The translations under genes were made by a program, and so were the position numbers. Positions 45,442 through 54,137 of a stretch of DNA of 64,000 nucleotides are shown here, piece by piece. The notes under the pieces are model-generated. The model was not told the origin of the DNA, did no database searches, and saw only the letters and a program-made list of their open reading frames with translations. The stretch is taken from assembly GCF_023195515.1 (NCBI RefSeq), contig NZ_JALPKR020000002.1:620001-684000 (forward strand), in the 5' to 3' direction. Each line of letters opens with the position of its first letter. Positions within the stretch are counted from its first letter, which is position 1. This DNA comes from Variovorax sp. S12S4 (GTDB lineage: Bacteria; Pseudomonadota; Gammaproteobacteria; Burkholderiales; Burkholderiaceae_C).

Positions 45442-47525
45442 ACGCCACGCTGACCCGCCTGCAGGCGCAACTGTTCTCCGGAGCCCAGTGGAAGGGCCTT
45501 GCCGGCCCGGTGCTGATCGTGCTCATCCTGAGCATGATGGTGCTGCCGCTGCCGGCCTTCCTGCTCGACCTGCTGTTCACCTTCAACATCGCGATGTCGG
45601 TGATGGTGCTGCTGGTGAGCATGTACACCATGAAGGCGCTGGACTTCGCGGCCTTTCCCGCCGTGCTGCTGTTCTCCACGCTGCTGCGCCTGTCGCTCAA
45701 TGTGGCTTCCACGCGCGTGGTGCTGATGCACGGCCACACGGGTCCGGATGCCGCGGGCAAGGTGATCGAGGCCTTCGGCCACTTTCTCGTGGGCGGCAAC
45801 TTCGCGGTCGGCGTGATGGTGTTCATCATCCTGGTGCTGATCAACTTCATGGTGATCACCAAGGGCGCGGGGCGCATCGCCGAGGTGGGCGCGCGCTTCA
45901 TGCTCGACGCCATGCCCGGCAAGCAGATGGCGATCGACGCCGACCTGAACGCCGGCCTCATCGGTGAAGACGTGGCACGCAAGCGCCGCCAGGAAGTCGC
46001 GCAGGAAGCCGACTTCTACGGCTCGATGGACGGTGCCAGCAAGTTCGTGCGCGGCGACGCGGTGGCCGGCCTCCTGATCATGGTGATCAACATCATCGGC
46101 GGGCTGGTGGTCGGCATGGTGCAGCACGGGCTGGACTTCAGCACCGCCGGCAAGACCTACACGCTGCTGGCCATCGGCGACGGCCTGGTGGCGCAGATTC
46201 CGGCGCTGGTGATCTCCACCGCCGCCGGCGTCATCGTTTCGCGCGTGACCACCGACGAAGACGTGGGCCGCCAGCTGACCGGCCAGCTGTTCTCCAACCC
46301 GCAGGTGCTCTTTCTGACGGCCGGCCTCATCGGCCTGATGGGCATGATCCCCGGCATGCCGAACCTGGCGTTCCTGCTGATTGCGGGTGGCCTGGTGTGG
46401 CTGGGCCGGCGCATCCTCAAGCGCGCACCGCAGGCTGCCGCCGAGCAGGCCGCCGCAGCGCAGGCCGCCGCCGCACCCGCGGTGGAAGCGCCCGAGGCCA
46501 CGTGGGACGACGTGGCGCTGGTCGATCCGCTGGGCATGGAAGTCGGCTACCGCCTGATTCCGCTGGTCGACCAGACGCAGAACGGCGAACTGCTGGGCCG
46601 CATCAAGAGCATCCGCAAGAAGACCGCGCAAGAAATCGGCTTCCTGGCGCCGGTGGTGCACATCCGCGACAACCTCGAGATTGCGCCCAACACCTATGTC
46701 ATCAGCCTGAAGGGCGTCGAGATCGGCCGCGGCGAAGCCTTCCCCAACCAGTGGATGGCCATCAACCCCGGCCAGGTGACCGGCACCCTGCCCGGCACGC
46801 CGACGCAAGACCCGGCCTTCCACCTGCCCGCGGTGTGGATCGACGCCAGCCTTCGCCAGGAGGCGCAGGTGCTCGGCTACACGGTGGTCGATGCCTGCAC
46901 CGTCATGGCCACGCACCTGAACCACCTGATCCAGACCCACGCCGCCGAACTGCTGGGCCGCCAGGAAGTGCAGCAGCTGCTCGACCAGATCGGCAAGACC
47001 GCGCCCAAGCTCACCGAAGACCTGGTGCCGAAGGTCATTTCGCTGAGCACGCTGCACAAGGTGCTGCAGAACCTGCTCGACGAAGAGGTGTCGATCCGCG
47101 ACATGCGCACCATTCTCGACGTGATGGCCGAGCACGCGCCCACCGTGAAGGACGCGGCCGAGCTCACCTCGCTCACGCGCCTGGCGCTTGGCCGCGCGAT
47201 CACGCAGCAGCTGTTCCCGGGCGATTCCGAACTGCAGGTGATCGGCCTGGACGGCGCGCTCGACAGCGTGCTGCAGCAGGCGCTCGCCAACAACAACGGC
47301 ATCGAGCCGGGCCTTGCCAACAGCCTGATGCAGCAGACCCGCGCCGCGATTGCGCGCCAGGAGCAAATGGGCCTTGCGCCGGTGCTGGTCGTCCAGCATT
47401 CGCTGCGGGTCCTGCTTTCGCGCTTCCTGCGCCGCAGCTTCCGCCAACTCAAGGTTCTCTCGCACGCCGAGATACCTGACACCCGCAACATCAAGATCAC
47501 CGCCACCATCGGAGGAAGAGTTTGA
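45438..47525 (+). CDS. flhA: Flagellar export gate protein FlhA
   Basis: The 695-residue protein has eight N-terminal membrane helices and a large cytoplasmic domain. The FHIPEP signature MVLLVSMYTMKALDFAAFPAVLLFSTLLRLSLNVASTRVVL and GAGRIAEVGARFMLDAMPGKQMAIDADLNAGLI are clear. An Ala/Glu-rich linker near residue 335 joins the two parts. It uses proton motive force to drive export. The start overlaps flhB (ATGA), and its stop overlaps the TTG start of flhF. Confidence 0.98.
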   Translation: MNATLTRLQAQLFSGAQWKGLAGPVLIVLILSMMVLPLPAFLLDLLFTFNIAMSVMVLLVSMYTMKALDFAAFPAVLLFSTLLRLSLNVASTRVVLMHGHTGPDAAGKVIEAFGHFLVGGNFAVGVMVFIILVLINFMVITKGAGRIAEVGARFMLDAMPGKQMAIDADLNAGLIGEDVARKRRQEVAQEADFYGSMDGASKFVRGDAVAGLLIMVINIIGGLVVGMVQHGLDFSTAGKTYTLLAIGDGLVAQIPALVISTAAGVIVSRVTTDEDVGRQLTGQLFSNPQVLFLTAGLIGLMGMIPGMPNLAFLLIAGGLVWLGRRILKRAPQAAAEQAAAAQAAAAPAVEAPEATWDDVALVDPLGMEVGYRLIPLVDQTQNGELLGRIKSIRKKTAQEIGFLAPVVHIRDNLEIAPNTYVISLKGVEIGRGEAFPNQWMAINPGQVTGTLPGTPTQDPAFHLPAVWIDASLRQEAQVLGYTVVDACTVMATHLNHLIQTHAAELLGRQEVQQLLDQIGKTAPKLTEDLVPKVISLSTLHKVLQNLLDEEVSIRDMRTILDVMAEHAPTVKDAAELTSLTRLALGRAITQQLFPGDSELQVIGLDGALDSVLQQALANNNGIEPGLANSLMQQTRAAIARQEQMGLAPVLVVQHSLRVLLSRFLRRSFRQLKVLSHAEIPDTRNIKITATIGGRV

Positions 47526-49915
47526 ACACCCAGACAGACGTGCGGACCAGCGCACGCAAGTTCGTCGCCCCCACCAGCCGGGAAGCCCTGCGCCTTGCGC
47601 GCGAAGCACTCGGCGCCGAAGCGATGGTGCTGACCAATCGCGTGGTTGCCGAAGGCGTGGAAATCGTCGCCATGGCGCCGGACGAAGTGGAAGAAGTGCG
47701 TGCAAGCGCACCCGTGGCGCAGGCCGCAGCGCAACCCATGCCGGCCCCCGCTCCTGCACCCGCTCCTGTTGCAGCTCCTGCAGCCGCCCCTGCGTCCGCC
47801 TTCATGCTCACCCCGGCGCCCGCCCCCGCACCCGCGGCGGCCCCCGTCGCAGTCGAGAGCGTGCTCGGAGAGCTGCACTCGATGCGCTGCATGATCGAAG
47901 AACAGCTCGCCGGCGTGGTGTGGAACGACAAGCAGCGCCGCGACCCGATGCGCGGCCGCCTGCTGCGCACGCTGCTCGGCGCCGGCTTCAGCGCGCGGCT
48001 CTCCAAGGCCATGCTTGAGCACCTGCCCACGGGCCAGAGCTATGCCCAGGGCATGGCCTTCGTGCGCTCCGAGCTGATCCGGACCCTTCCGGTGCATGAA
48101 GATGAAGACGCGCTGCTGGCGCAAGGCGGCGTGTATGCGCTGATGGGCCCCACCGGCGTGGGCAAGACCACGACCACGGCCAAGCTTGCCGCGCGCTGCG
48201 TGATGCGCTTCGGCGCCGAGAAGCTGGCGCTGGTCACCACCGACAGCTACCGTATCGGCGCCTACGAACAGCTGCGCATCTACGGCCAGATCCTCAATGT
48301 GCCGGTGTACGCCGTGAAGGATGCGGCCGACCTGCACCTGGTGCTGCAAGACCTGCGCGACAAGCACATGGTGCTGATCGACACGGTCGGCATGAGCCAG
48401 CGCGACCGCGCCGTCTCCGACCAGATCGCCATGTTCTGCAACAGCCAGCGCCCCGTGAAGCGGCTGCTGCTGCTCAATGCCGCCAGCCACGGCGACACGC
48501 TCAATGAAGTGGTGCACGCCTACCGGCATGGCGGCGGCAACGAACTGGCGGGCTGCATCTTCACCAAGGTCGACGAAGCCACCCACCCCGGCGCGCTGAT
48601 CGACACCGTGATTCGCCACCGCCTGCCGGTGCACTATGTGTCCAGCGGACAGAAGGTGCCCGAGAACCTGATGCGCGCCGACCGCGCCCAGTTGGTGGAC
48701 AGCGTGTTCCAGGCCAACAGCCGCAGCGCGCTCTTCGTTCCCGGCGAAAGCGACATGCAGGATGGGTCTGCCGCAAACGCCGATGCGTCCGCCGCGCAGG
48801 CCGAGGCCGAACGGCAGCGGCTGCGCTACCGCCAGCTGATTCGCGCCATGGCGCACGATGCGCAAGAGGTGGCCGCCGCCGCGGCCGCGCTCGCAAACGC
48901 CCCCCTCGGCTTCGAGCAATCGCGTGCGCTCTGGCGCCAGGCCGCCGACGAGAACGTCGGCCACAAGGCGGTGCTGGAGGCGCTCATGACGCACGCCACG
49001 AGCGAGATCGCGACCGGTTGCGACACCCACCTGCTTGCGCTGTCGAGCCAGGTCGGACTCAAGTCGGATGAAGGCGGCGACGCGTACCAATGCCATGGCA
49101 GCCTGCTGCTGTCCGACCGCACCGGCATGCCCCTTTCCGCGCCCAACCAGTGGCTTTCCACCGGCACGGCGCGCAACCCCGCCGATCCGGCGCGCAGGCC
49201 CGGCGTGCGGCAAGTGCAATGGCTGCGCCAGCAGGACTTCGGCAAGACCGTGGTGCACGTGCTGTCGCGGCTGCCCGCGGCCGAGCTCATGCTGCAGTGG
49301 AAAGTGCAGCGCCAGCAATGGCTCGCGCGCGCACCCGGCTCCACCGCGGTCATCGATCCGCGCACCGGCGAATACGCCACCCTCACCGGCCTGGACTTCT
49401 CGTTCGGCGAAGAACACCTCGTGACCTTCAAGGGCCGCCCCGCGCTGCAGGCTGAAGCCCAGGCCCACATCACGCTGCGCACCGACGGCGGCCCGCCCGG
49501 CCTGCGCTGCGTGGTCACCCGCATCACCGATCCGCGCAGCCGCAAGGTGCTGGCGCAGACCTATGCACTCTCCAACGTCGACCAGGAAGTTTCCGTTCAG
49601 CAGCTTGCGCAATGGCAGGCCTGGGCCGCCGAAGCGGAGCCCTGCTTCCGCCTGCTGCGCCAGGGCCTCTCGGTCATCGGTGGGCTCGGCGAGGCGGGCG
49701 ATCCGCACATGATGAAGCGCCTGCTCATCGCAGGCCAGGTCACCACCACCGTGTGGCGGCTGCTGCAGGCTGAAGGCGACTGGGCCGGCCGCACGCGCGC
49801 GCTGCTGGGCCAGCTGACCGGCCGCCCGGTGCGTCCGGGGCGTCCGCTTTCGGGCAATGTTCTGTATGCAGGCATGGGCAAGCTGTTCTTCCTGCTGGAG
49901 GCGCTGGACACGTGA
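47522..49915 (+). CDS. flhF: Flagellar GTPase FlhF with a large C-terminal extension
   Basis: The 797-residue SRP-like GTPase positions or numbers flagella with FlhG. It has an N-terminal B domain (ARKFVAPTSREALRLAREALG), a Pro/Ala-rich linker (65-110), and an NG domain with G1 GPTGVGKTTTT near 209, DSYRIGAYEQL, DTVGMSQRD and TKVDEA near 348. The NG domain ends near 410, and about 385 further residues match nothing I know; most FlhF proteins stop there. The start is TTG with GGAGGAAG before it and overlaps the flhA stop. Confidence 0.93.
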   Translation: MNTQTDVRTSARKFVAPTSREALRLAREALGAEAMVLTNRVVAEGVEIVAMAPDEVEEVRASAPVAQAAAQPMPAPAPAPAPVAAPAAAPASAFMLTPAPAPAPAAAPVAVESVLGELHSMRCMIEEQLAGVVWNDKQRRDPMRGRLLRTLLGAGFSARLSKAMLEHLPTGQSYAQGMAFVRSELIRTLPVHEDEDALLAQGGVYALMGPTGVGKTTTTAKLAARCVMRFGAEKLALVTTDSYRIGAYEQLRIYGQILNVPVYAVKDAADLHLVLQDLRDKHMVLIDTVGMSQRDRAVSDQIAMFCNSQRPVKRLLLLNAASHGDTLNEVVHAYRHGGGNELAGCIFTKVDEATHPGALIDTVIRHRLPVHYVSSGQKVPENLMRADRAQLVDSVFQANSRSALFVPGESDMQDGSAANADASAAQAEAERQRLRYRQLIRAMAHDAQEVAAAAAALANAPLGFEQSRALWRQAADENVGHKAVLEALMTHATSEIATGCDTHLLALSSQVGLKSDEGGDAYQCHGSLLLSDRTGMPLSAPNQWLSTGTARNPADPARRPGVRQVQWLRQQDFGKTVVHVLSRLPAAELMLQWKVQRQQWLARAPGSTAVIDPRTGEYATLTGLDFSFGEEHLVTFKGRPALQAEAQAHITLRTDGGPPGLRCVVTRITDPRSRKVLAQTYALSNVDQEVSVQQLAQWQAWAAEAEPCFRLLRQGLSVIGGLGEAGDPHMMKRLLIAGQVTTTVWRLLQAEGDWAGRTRALLGQLTGRPVRPGRPLSGNVLYAGMGKLFFLLEALDT

Positions 49916-50793
49916 GCAAGCTGGTGCCGGATCAAGCCGACGGACTGCGGCGGCTGCTCGCCCAATCGTCCGTGCGGCTCATCGCCATCGCGGGTATGGA
50001 GCGCCGACAGGGCTCCACCACAGCGGCAATGAACCTGGGCGCGGCCCTGGCCCACATGGGCAAGGACGTGCTGCTGCTGGACGAGCACAAGGCCAGCGCA
50101 AATTCAGTTCGCGGCGCATGGGCCGTCGACCCGCTCGGAACGCTGGCCGATGTCGCCACCCGGCGGCTCACCTGCGAAGGCGCGGCCGCGCGCGCCGAGT
50201 GCGGCGTCAACGTGCTGCCGGCGGTGCCGGGCGCCCAGCCCGACCACGTCGACCCGCGTCTTTTCTGGGACGGCGACGTGGTGCTGGTCGACGCGGCACT
50301 CGACAGTGCCGGCCACTTGTCGCCGCTGGCGCGGCTGGCGGACGACCTGGTGGTGGTGCTCCAACCCAATCCCGCGTCCATCACCGCCACCTACTCGGGC
50401 ATCAAGCGGCTGCACTACGCGCATGCGTTGCACCAGCTGCGGCTGCTGGTCAACGGCGTTGCCGAACCCGACGCGGCCCGGCGGCTCATGGCCAACCTGA
50501 TCGACACGGGCAGCCGCTACCTGGCGATTTCGATGCATGCCGCGGGCTGGGTGCGCGCCGATCCGCACCTGAGCGATGCAAGGCGCCTGCGCCGGACCGT
50601 CGTGGAGGCGTTCCCGACCAGCCCGGCGGCGGTGGACTTCCGCGTCATCGGCGCCGACGTTGCGCAGTGGCCGTGGCGCCCGTCGATTCGCGCACGCGAC
50701 GCGGAGCCTGCGCGCTGGCGGCCCGAGGCGCTGGCGCAGCAACAAGCACATGAGGAAAGGGAAGGCCGTGTACACCGCTCAGGGCAATATTGA
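49912..50793 (+). CDS. flhG: FlhG-like (MinD family) protein with degenerate P-loop
   Basis: The 293-residue protein takes the place of FlhG/FleN after flhF and keeps the fold pattern: N-terminal DQADGLRRLLA (activator helix), MNLGAALAHMGKDVLLLDE, VLVDAALDS and VVVLQPNPASITATYSGIKRL. The P-loop is AGMERRQGSTT at 27-37 and lacks both Lys residues of the MinD motif (GKGGVGKT). ATP binding may be lost. The start is GTG, overlapping the flhF stop (GTGA). The C-terminal 26 bases overlap fliA. Confidence 0.87.
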   Translation: MSKLVPDQADGLRRLLAQSSVRLIAIAGMERRQGSTTAAMNLGAALAHMGKDVLLLDEHKASANSVRGAWAVDPLGTLADVATRRLTCEGAAARAECGVNVLPAVPGAQPDHVDPRLFWDGDVVLVDAALDSAGHLSPLARLADDLVVVLQPNPASITATYSGIKRLHYAHALHQLRLLVNGVAEPDAARRLMANLIDTGSRYLAISMHAAGWVRADPHLSDARRLRRTVVEAFPTSPAAVDFRVIGADVAQWPWRPSIRARDAEPARWRPEALAQQQAHEEREGRVHRSGQY

Positions 50794-51499
50794 AAAGTCT
50801 CATCTGCTGAAGCAGCACCAGCCCATGGTGCGTCGCATGGCGCTCCAGATGCTGGCCAAGCTGCCCGCCAGCGTCGAGCTCGACGACCTGATCCAGGCCG
50901 GCATGATCGGCCTGCTGGACGCCTCCACCCGCTACCAGGACAACCGCGGCGCGCAGTTCGAAACCTTTGCGAGCCAGCGCATCCGCGGCGCCATGCTCGA
51001 CGAGCTGCGCGCGAGCGACTGGGGCTCCCGCAACCTGCGCCAGCAGGCCCGCAAGGTCGAGCAGGCGATCCAGTCGCTGGAGCACCGGCTGGGCCGGCCC
51101 GCCACCGAAGGGGAGATCGCCAAGGAACTGAAGATGGACCTGGACGACTACCAGTCGCTGCTGCAGGAGATCCAGGGCTGCCAGTTGCTGTACGTCGAAG
51201 ACTTTGCGCAGGAAGGCGAATCCGACAACCCCTGGCTCGACCGCCAGGCGCGCGGCGGCCGCCCCGGCGCCGACGACGACCCGCTGGCGCAACTGCTCGA
51301 AGCCGGTTTTCGCCACGAGCTGGTCGACGCCATCGCCGCCCTGCCCGAGCGTGACCAGCTGCTGCTGAACCTCTACTACGAGGAAGAACTGAACCTGCGC
51401 GAGATCGGCGCCATCCTGGAAGTGACCCAGTCGCGCGTGTGCCAGCTGCACGCCCAGGCCATCAGCCGCCTGCGCGCAAACCTGAAAGATTCGCTCTAG
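50768..51499 (+). CDS. fliA: Flagellar sigma factor FliA (sigma-28)
   Basis: The 243-residue sigma factor directs late flagellar and chemotaxis promoters. Region 2 (ELDDLIQAGMIGLLDASTRYQDNRGAQFETFASQRIRGAMLDELRASDWGSRN), region 3 (GRPATEGEIAKELKM) and region 4 (LPERDQLLLNLYYEEELNLREIGAILEVTQSRVCQLHAQAISRLR) are all present. I chose GTG 50768 (M-YTAQGN) because GAGGAAAGGGAAGG precedes it and the family starts here. It is nested in the end of flhG. Confidence 0.96.
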   Translation: MYTAQGNIEKSHLLKQHQPMVRRMALQMLAKLPASVELDDLIQAGMIGLLDASTRYQDNRGAQFETFASQRIRGAMLDELRASDWGSRNLRQQARKVEQAIQSLEHRLGRPATEGEIAKELKMDLDDYQSLLQEIQGCQLLYVEDFAQEGESDNPWLDRQARGGRPGADDDPLAQLLEAGFRHELVDAIAALPERDQLLLNLYYEEELNLREIGAILEVTQSRVCQLHAQAISRLRANLKDSL

Positions 51500-51505
51500 C
51501 GCCGC

Positions 51506-51536
51506 TTGACCCTCACGTAGCGGCAGGGTCTACGAT
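51506..51536 (+). promoter_or_regulatory. MerR-type promoter with operator dyad
   Basis: TTGACC at 51506-51511 and TACGAT at 51531-51536 are separated by 19 bases, the over-long spacer that MerR-family activators correct by DNA twisting. The dyad GACCCT (51508-51513) and AGGGTC (51525-51530) fills the spacer. It ends 23 bases before the merR-like ATG, so the regulator probably controls its own gene and the coupled carotenoid oxygenase gene. Confidence 0.8.
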
Positions 51537-51559
51537 GCCTTCAACTTGAGAGGGAAGGC

Positions 51560-52624
51560 ATGTTCTTGAAGATCGGCGAACTCGCCCGGCGCACCGGGCT
51601 GACGGTTCGCGCATTGCGCCACTACGACGACATCGCGCTGCTGGTGCCGTCCGAAAGATCCAGCGCCGGCTATCGCCTGTACGGCCGCAAGGACGTGGCG
51701 CGGCTCTACCGCATCCAGGCGCTGCGGCGGCTCGACCTGCCGCTTGCAGACATACAGCAACTGCTCGACGACGACGCCGGAGGGCTGCCGGAAGTGGTCG
51801 CACGGCAGGTGGCGCAGCTCGACGAAGAGATCCGGCGGGCCTCCGCGCTGCGCACCCACCTGCTCGCGGTGCAGGGCCTGCTGCAGGCCAGCGAAGAGCC
51901 CGGCATCGACGACTGGCTGCTGGCGCTCGAAAGCATGGTTGCAGGCGCAAAGTACTTCAGCGACGACGAGCAGCGCACGCTCAAGGCGCAGCGCGGCGGC
52001 TCCACCGACGCCATGGCGCCCGAGCGCGCGGAGTTGTCGGAGTTGCTGCGCAGCCTGGTGGCCGCCGGAACGCCGCCCGAGAGCCCGCAGGCGCAAGCCC
52101 TGGCGCAACGCTGGATTGCGCTGCTGCTCGAAGAGGCCGGCGGCGACGAAGGCCTGCTGATGAAGCTCTACGCCATGCACTGGAACGAGCCGTCGCTGCA
52201 TGCGCTCACCGGCGTAGACCGCGCGGGCATTCGCTACATCTCGCACGCCATGGCGTTCGCGCGCCTGCAACTCTATGCGCCCTACTGCAGCAAGGAAGAC
52301 ATGGTCAAGCTGCGCCGCCACTACGTTGCGCAGACCGATGCGTGGCCGCCGCTCATCGCGGAAGTCCGGCAGCAGATGATGGCCAACGCCCCACCCCATG
52401 GGCCGGCCATGCGCGCGCTGGCGTTGCGCTGGCAGGCGCTGTCGCTCGCCAAGGCCGGCGGTGACGCGGCACTGCATGCAAAGCTGCAGCGGGCGTTCCG
52501 CGAAGACGCGGCGCTGCGGGCCGGCTCGGGCATCGACGAGGCGCTGGCTGCCTACGTCGGGCAAGCCATTGCGCAGTTCGACGGCGCACCGCCCCTCATG
52601 AACGAACCCGAAGGCACCCAGTGA
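51560..52624 (+). CDS. MerR-family regulator with two TipAS-like repeats
   Basis: The 354-residue protein has a MerR HTH (residues 1-70: IGELARRTGLTVRALRHYDDIALLVP, GYRLYGRKDVARLYRIQALR), a dimer helix (70-115), and then two similar helical repeats, about 155-231 and 270-338. They share (A)LAQRW/ALRW, AGGDEGLL/AGGDAALH and HAMA/QAIA, as in TipAS ligand-binding domains. No metal-binding Cys is in the usual place, so a small organic ligand is likely. GAGGGAAGG precedes the ATG. Its TGA overlaps the next GTG. Confidence 0.88.
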   Translation: MFLKIGELARRTGLTVRALRHYDDIALLVPSERSSAGYRLYGRKDVARLYRIQALRRLDLPLADIQQLLDDDAGGLPEVVARQVAQLDEEIRRASALRTHLLAVQGLLQASEEPGIDDWLLALESMVAGAKYFSDDEQRTLKAQRGGSTDAMAPERAELSELLRSLVAAGTPPESPQAQALAQRWIALLLEEAGGDEGLLMKLYAMHWNEPSLHALTGVDRAGIRYISHAMAFARLQLYAPYCSKEDMVKLRRHYVAQTDAWPPLIAEVRQQMMANAPPHGPAMRALALRWQALSLAKAGGDAALHAKLQRAFREDAALRAGSGIDEALAAYVGQAIAQFDGAPPLMNEPEGTQ

Positions 52625-54087
52625 ACGCAGCAGCGCAGAAGAACCCTCACTTCTTTACCGGCAACTACACGCCGCTGACCGAGGAGCACGACATTGCCGC
52701 GCTCGAGATCGAAGGCGCCCTGCCACCCGGGCTCTCCGGCAGCCTGTACCGCGTCGGACCGAACCCGCAGTTCGCACCGCGCGACGACAGCTACCACTGG
52801 TTCTCGGGCGACGGCATGGTGCACGCCTTCCATATCGGGGGCGGCAAGGTGTCTTACAGCAACCGCTGGGCGCGCACGCCGAGATGGCAGCTCGAACACG
52901 AAGCCGGGCGCGCGCTCTTCGGCACCTTCGGCAACCCTGCCACCAGCGATCCGATTGCACATGGCCAGAACGGCGGCACCGCCAACACCAGCATGCTGTG
53001 GCACGGCGACCGATTGTTCGCGCTTGAAGAATCGCACCAGCCTTTCGAACTCGATGCGTTTACGCTGGCTTCCAAGGGGCACCAGAGCTTCGGCGGAAGC
53101 GTGGCCTCGCGCTGCACCGCGCATCCGAAGATCGACCCCGAGACCGGCGAACTGCATTTCTTCGCGTACTCGCCCGACGGACCCTGCTCGCCGACCATGC
53201 TCTACGGCGTGATGGACCCGCACTGCGAAGTCACGCAAATGCAGTCGTTCACAGCGCCGCACGCCAGCATGGCACACGACTTCATGCTGACGCGCGAGCA
53301 CGTTCTCTTTCCAGTCACGCCGCTGACGCTCAGCGTCGAGCGCGCGATGCAAGGCAAGCCGCTGCTGGCGTGGGACGCCACCAAGCGCACCCATGTCGGC
53401 GTGATGCGCCGCGGCAGCGCGGTCGACACCCTGCGCTGGTTCGACACCGACGCCTGCCACCTGTTCCACGTCATGAACGCCTGGGACGACGGCAACACCA
53501 TCGTGGCCTATATGATGCAGTCGGAAACCGCCCCCGGCCTGCCCGATGCCGAAGGCCGCGCCGGCGACCCGCACGCCATGGCGGCGCGTCTGTGCCGATG
53601 GACCTTCGACCTGGCCGGCAAGAGCAGCGGCTTCCAGCGTGAATACCTGGACGACCTGGCAGCGGAGTTCCCGCGCATCGACGAGCGCTACACCGGCCGG
53701 CGCAACCGCTACGGCTTCTACACCTGCCATTCGACACCACGCGCGCGGGACGACTCGGAGAGCGTGCTCTACGACAGCCTTGCCCGGTTCGACTTCGAGA
53801 GCTCCACGCGCAGCCTGTACACACTGCCGCAAGGAGACGTGGTGTCCGAACCGGTGTTCGTGCCGCGCGCGGCGGACGCGGCCGAGGGCGACGGCTGGCT
53901 GCTTGCCGTAGCCTGGCGCGAAAAGGAAAAGCGCAGCGACCTGCTCGTGTTCGATGCCATGCGCCTGTCCGCAGGGCCGGTTGCGGTTGCCCGCCTGCCG
54001 CACCGCGTGCCGTTCGGCTTTCACGGGAATTGGCGTCCGTGCAACAAAGTGACTTTAGACACTGGGGCCGATCGTTCCTTCCCCTAA
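52621..54087 (+). CDS. Carotenoid oxygenase (RPE65/CCD family)
   Basis: The 488-residue non-heme iron dioxygenase should cleave a conjugated double bond of a carotenoid or stilbene. Four iron His ligands are visible: His168 (CTAHPKI), His219 (MAHDFML), His283 (HVMNAWDDG) and His468 (FHGNW). GSLYRVGPNPQF and HWFSGDGMVHAF are typical near the N-terminus. The last 14 residues after HGNWRP are unusual. GTG 52621 overlaps the regulator stop (GTGA). I cannot tell carotenoid from lignostilbene substrates. Confidence 0.9.
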   Translation: MNAAAQKNPHFFTGNYTPLTEEHDIAALEIEGALPPGLSGSLYRVGPNPQFAPRDDSYHWFSGDGMVHAFHIGGGKVSYSNRWARTPRWQLEHEAGRALFGTFGNPATSDPIAHGQNGGTANTSMLWHGDRLFALEESHQPFELDAFTLASKGHQSFGGSVASRCTAHPKIDPETGELHFFAYSPDGPCSPTMLYGVMDPHCEVTQMQSFTAPHASMAHDFMLTREHVLFPVTPLTLSVERAMQGKPLLAWDATKRTHVGVMRRGSAVDTLRWFDTDACHLFHVMNAWDDGNTIVAYMMQSETAPGLPDAEGRAGDPHAMAARLCRWTFDLAGKSSGFQREYLDDLAAEFPRIDERYTGRRNRYGFYTCHSTPRARDDSESVLYDSLARFDFESSTRSLYTLPQGDVVSEPVFVPRAADAAEGDGWLLAVAWREKEKRSDLLVFDAMRLSAGPVAVARLPHRVPFGFHGNWRPCNKVTLDTGADRSFP

Positions 54088-54137
54088 ATTTGCGCGGGGC
54101 CTGATCTCGGCCCTTTGCAACAAACGGGGAGGATCGC

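Noticed and set aside
47715..47860. Tandem repeat in flhF (CCGGCCCCCGCTCCTGC-like units)
   Set aside because: It codes a Pro/Ala linker between two folded domains and is ordinary low-complexity coding DNA, as is the Ala/Pro linker of cheA.
54030..54087. Possible frameshift at the 3' end of the carotenoid oxygenase gene
   Set aside because: The tail after HGNWRP is unusual, but no single homopolymer change gives a clearly better end, and all four His ligands are already present.
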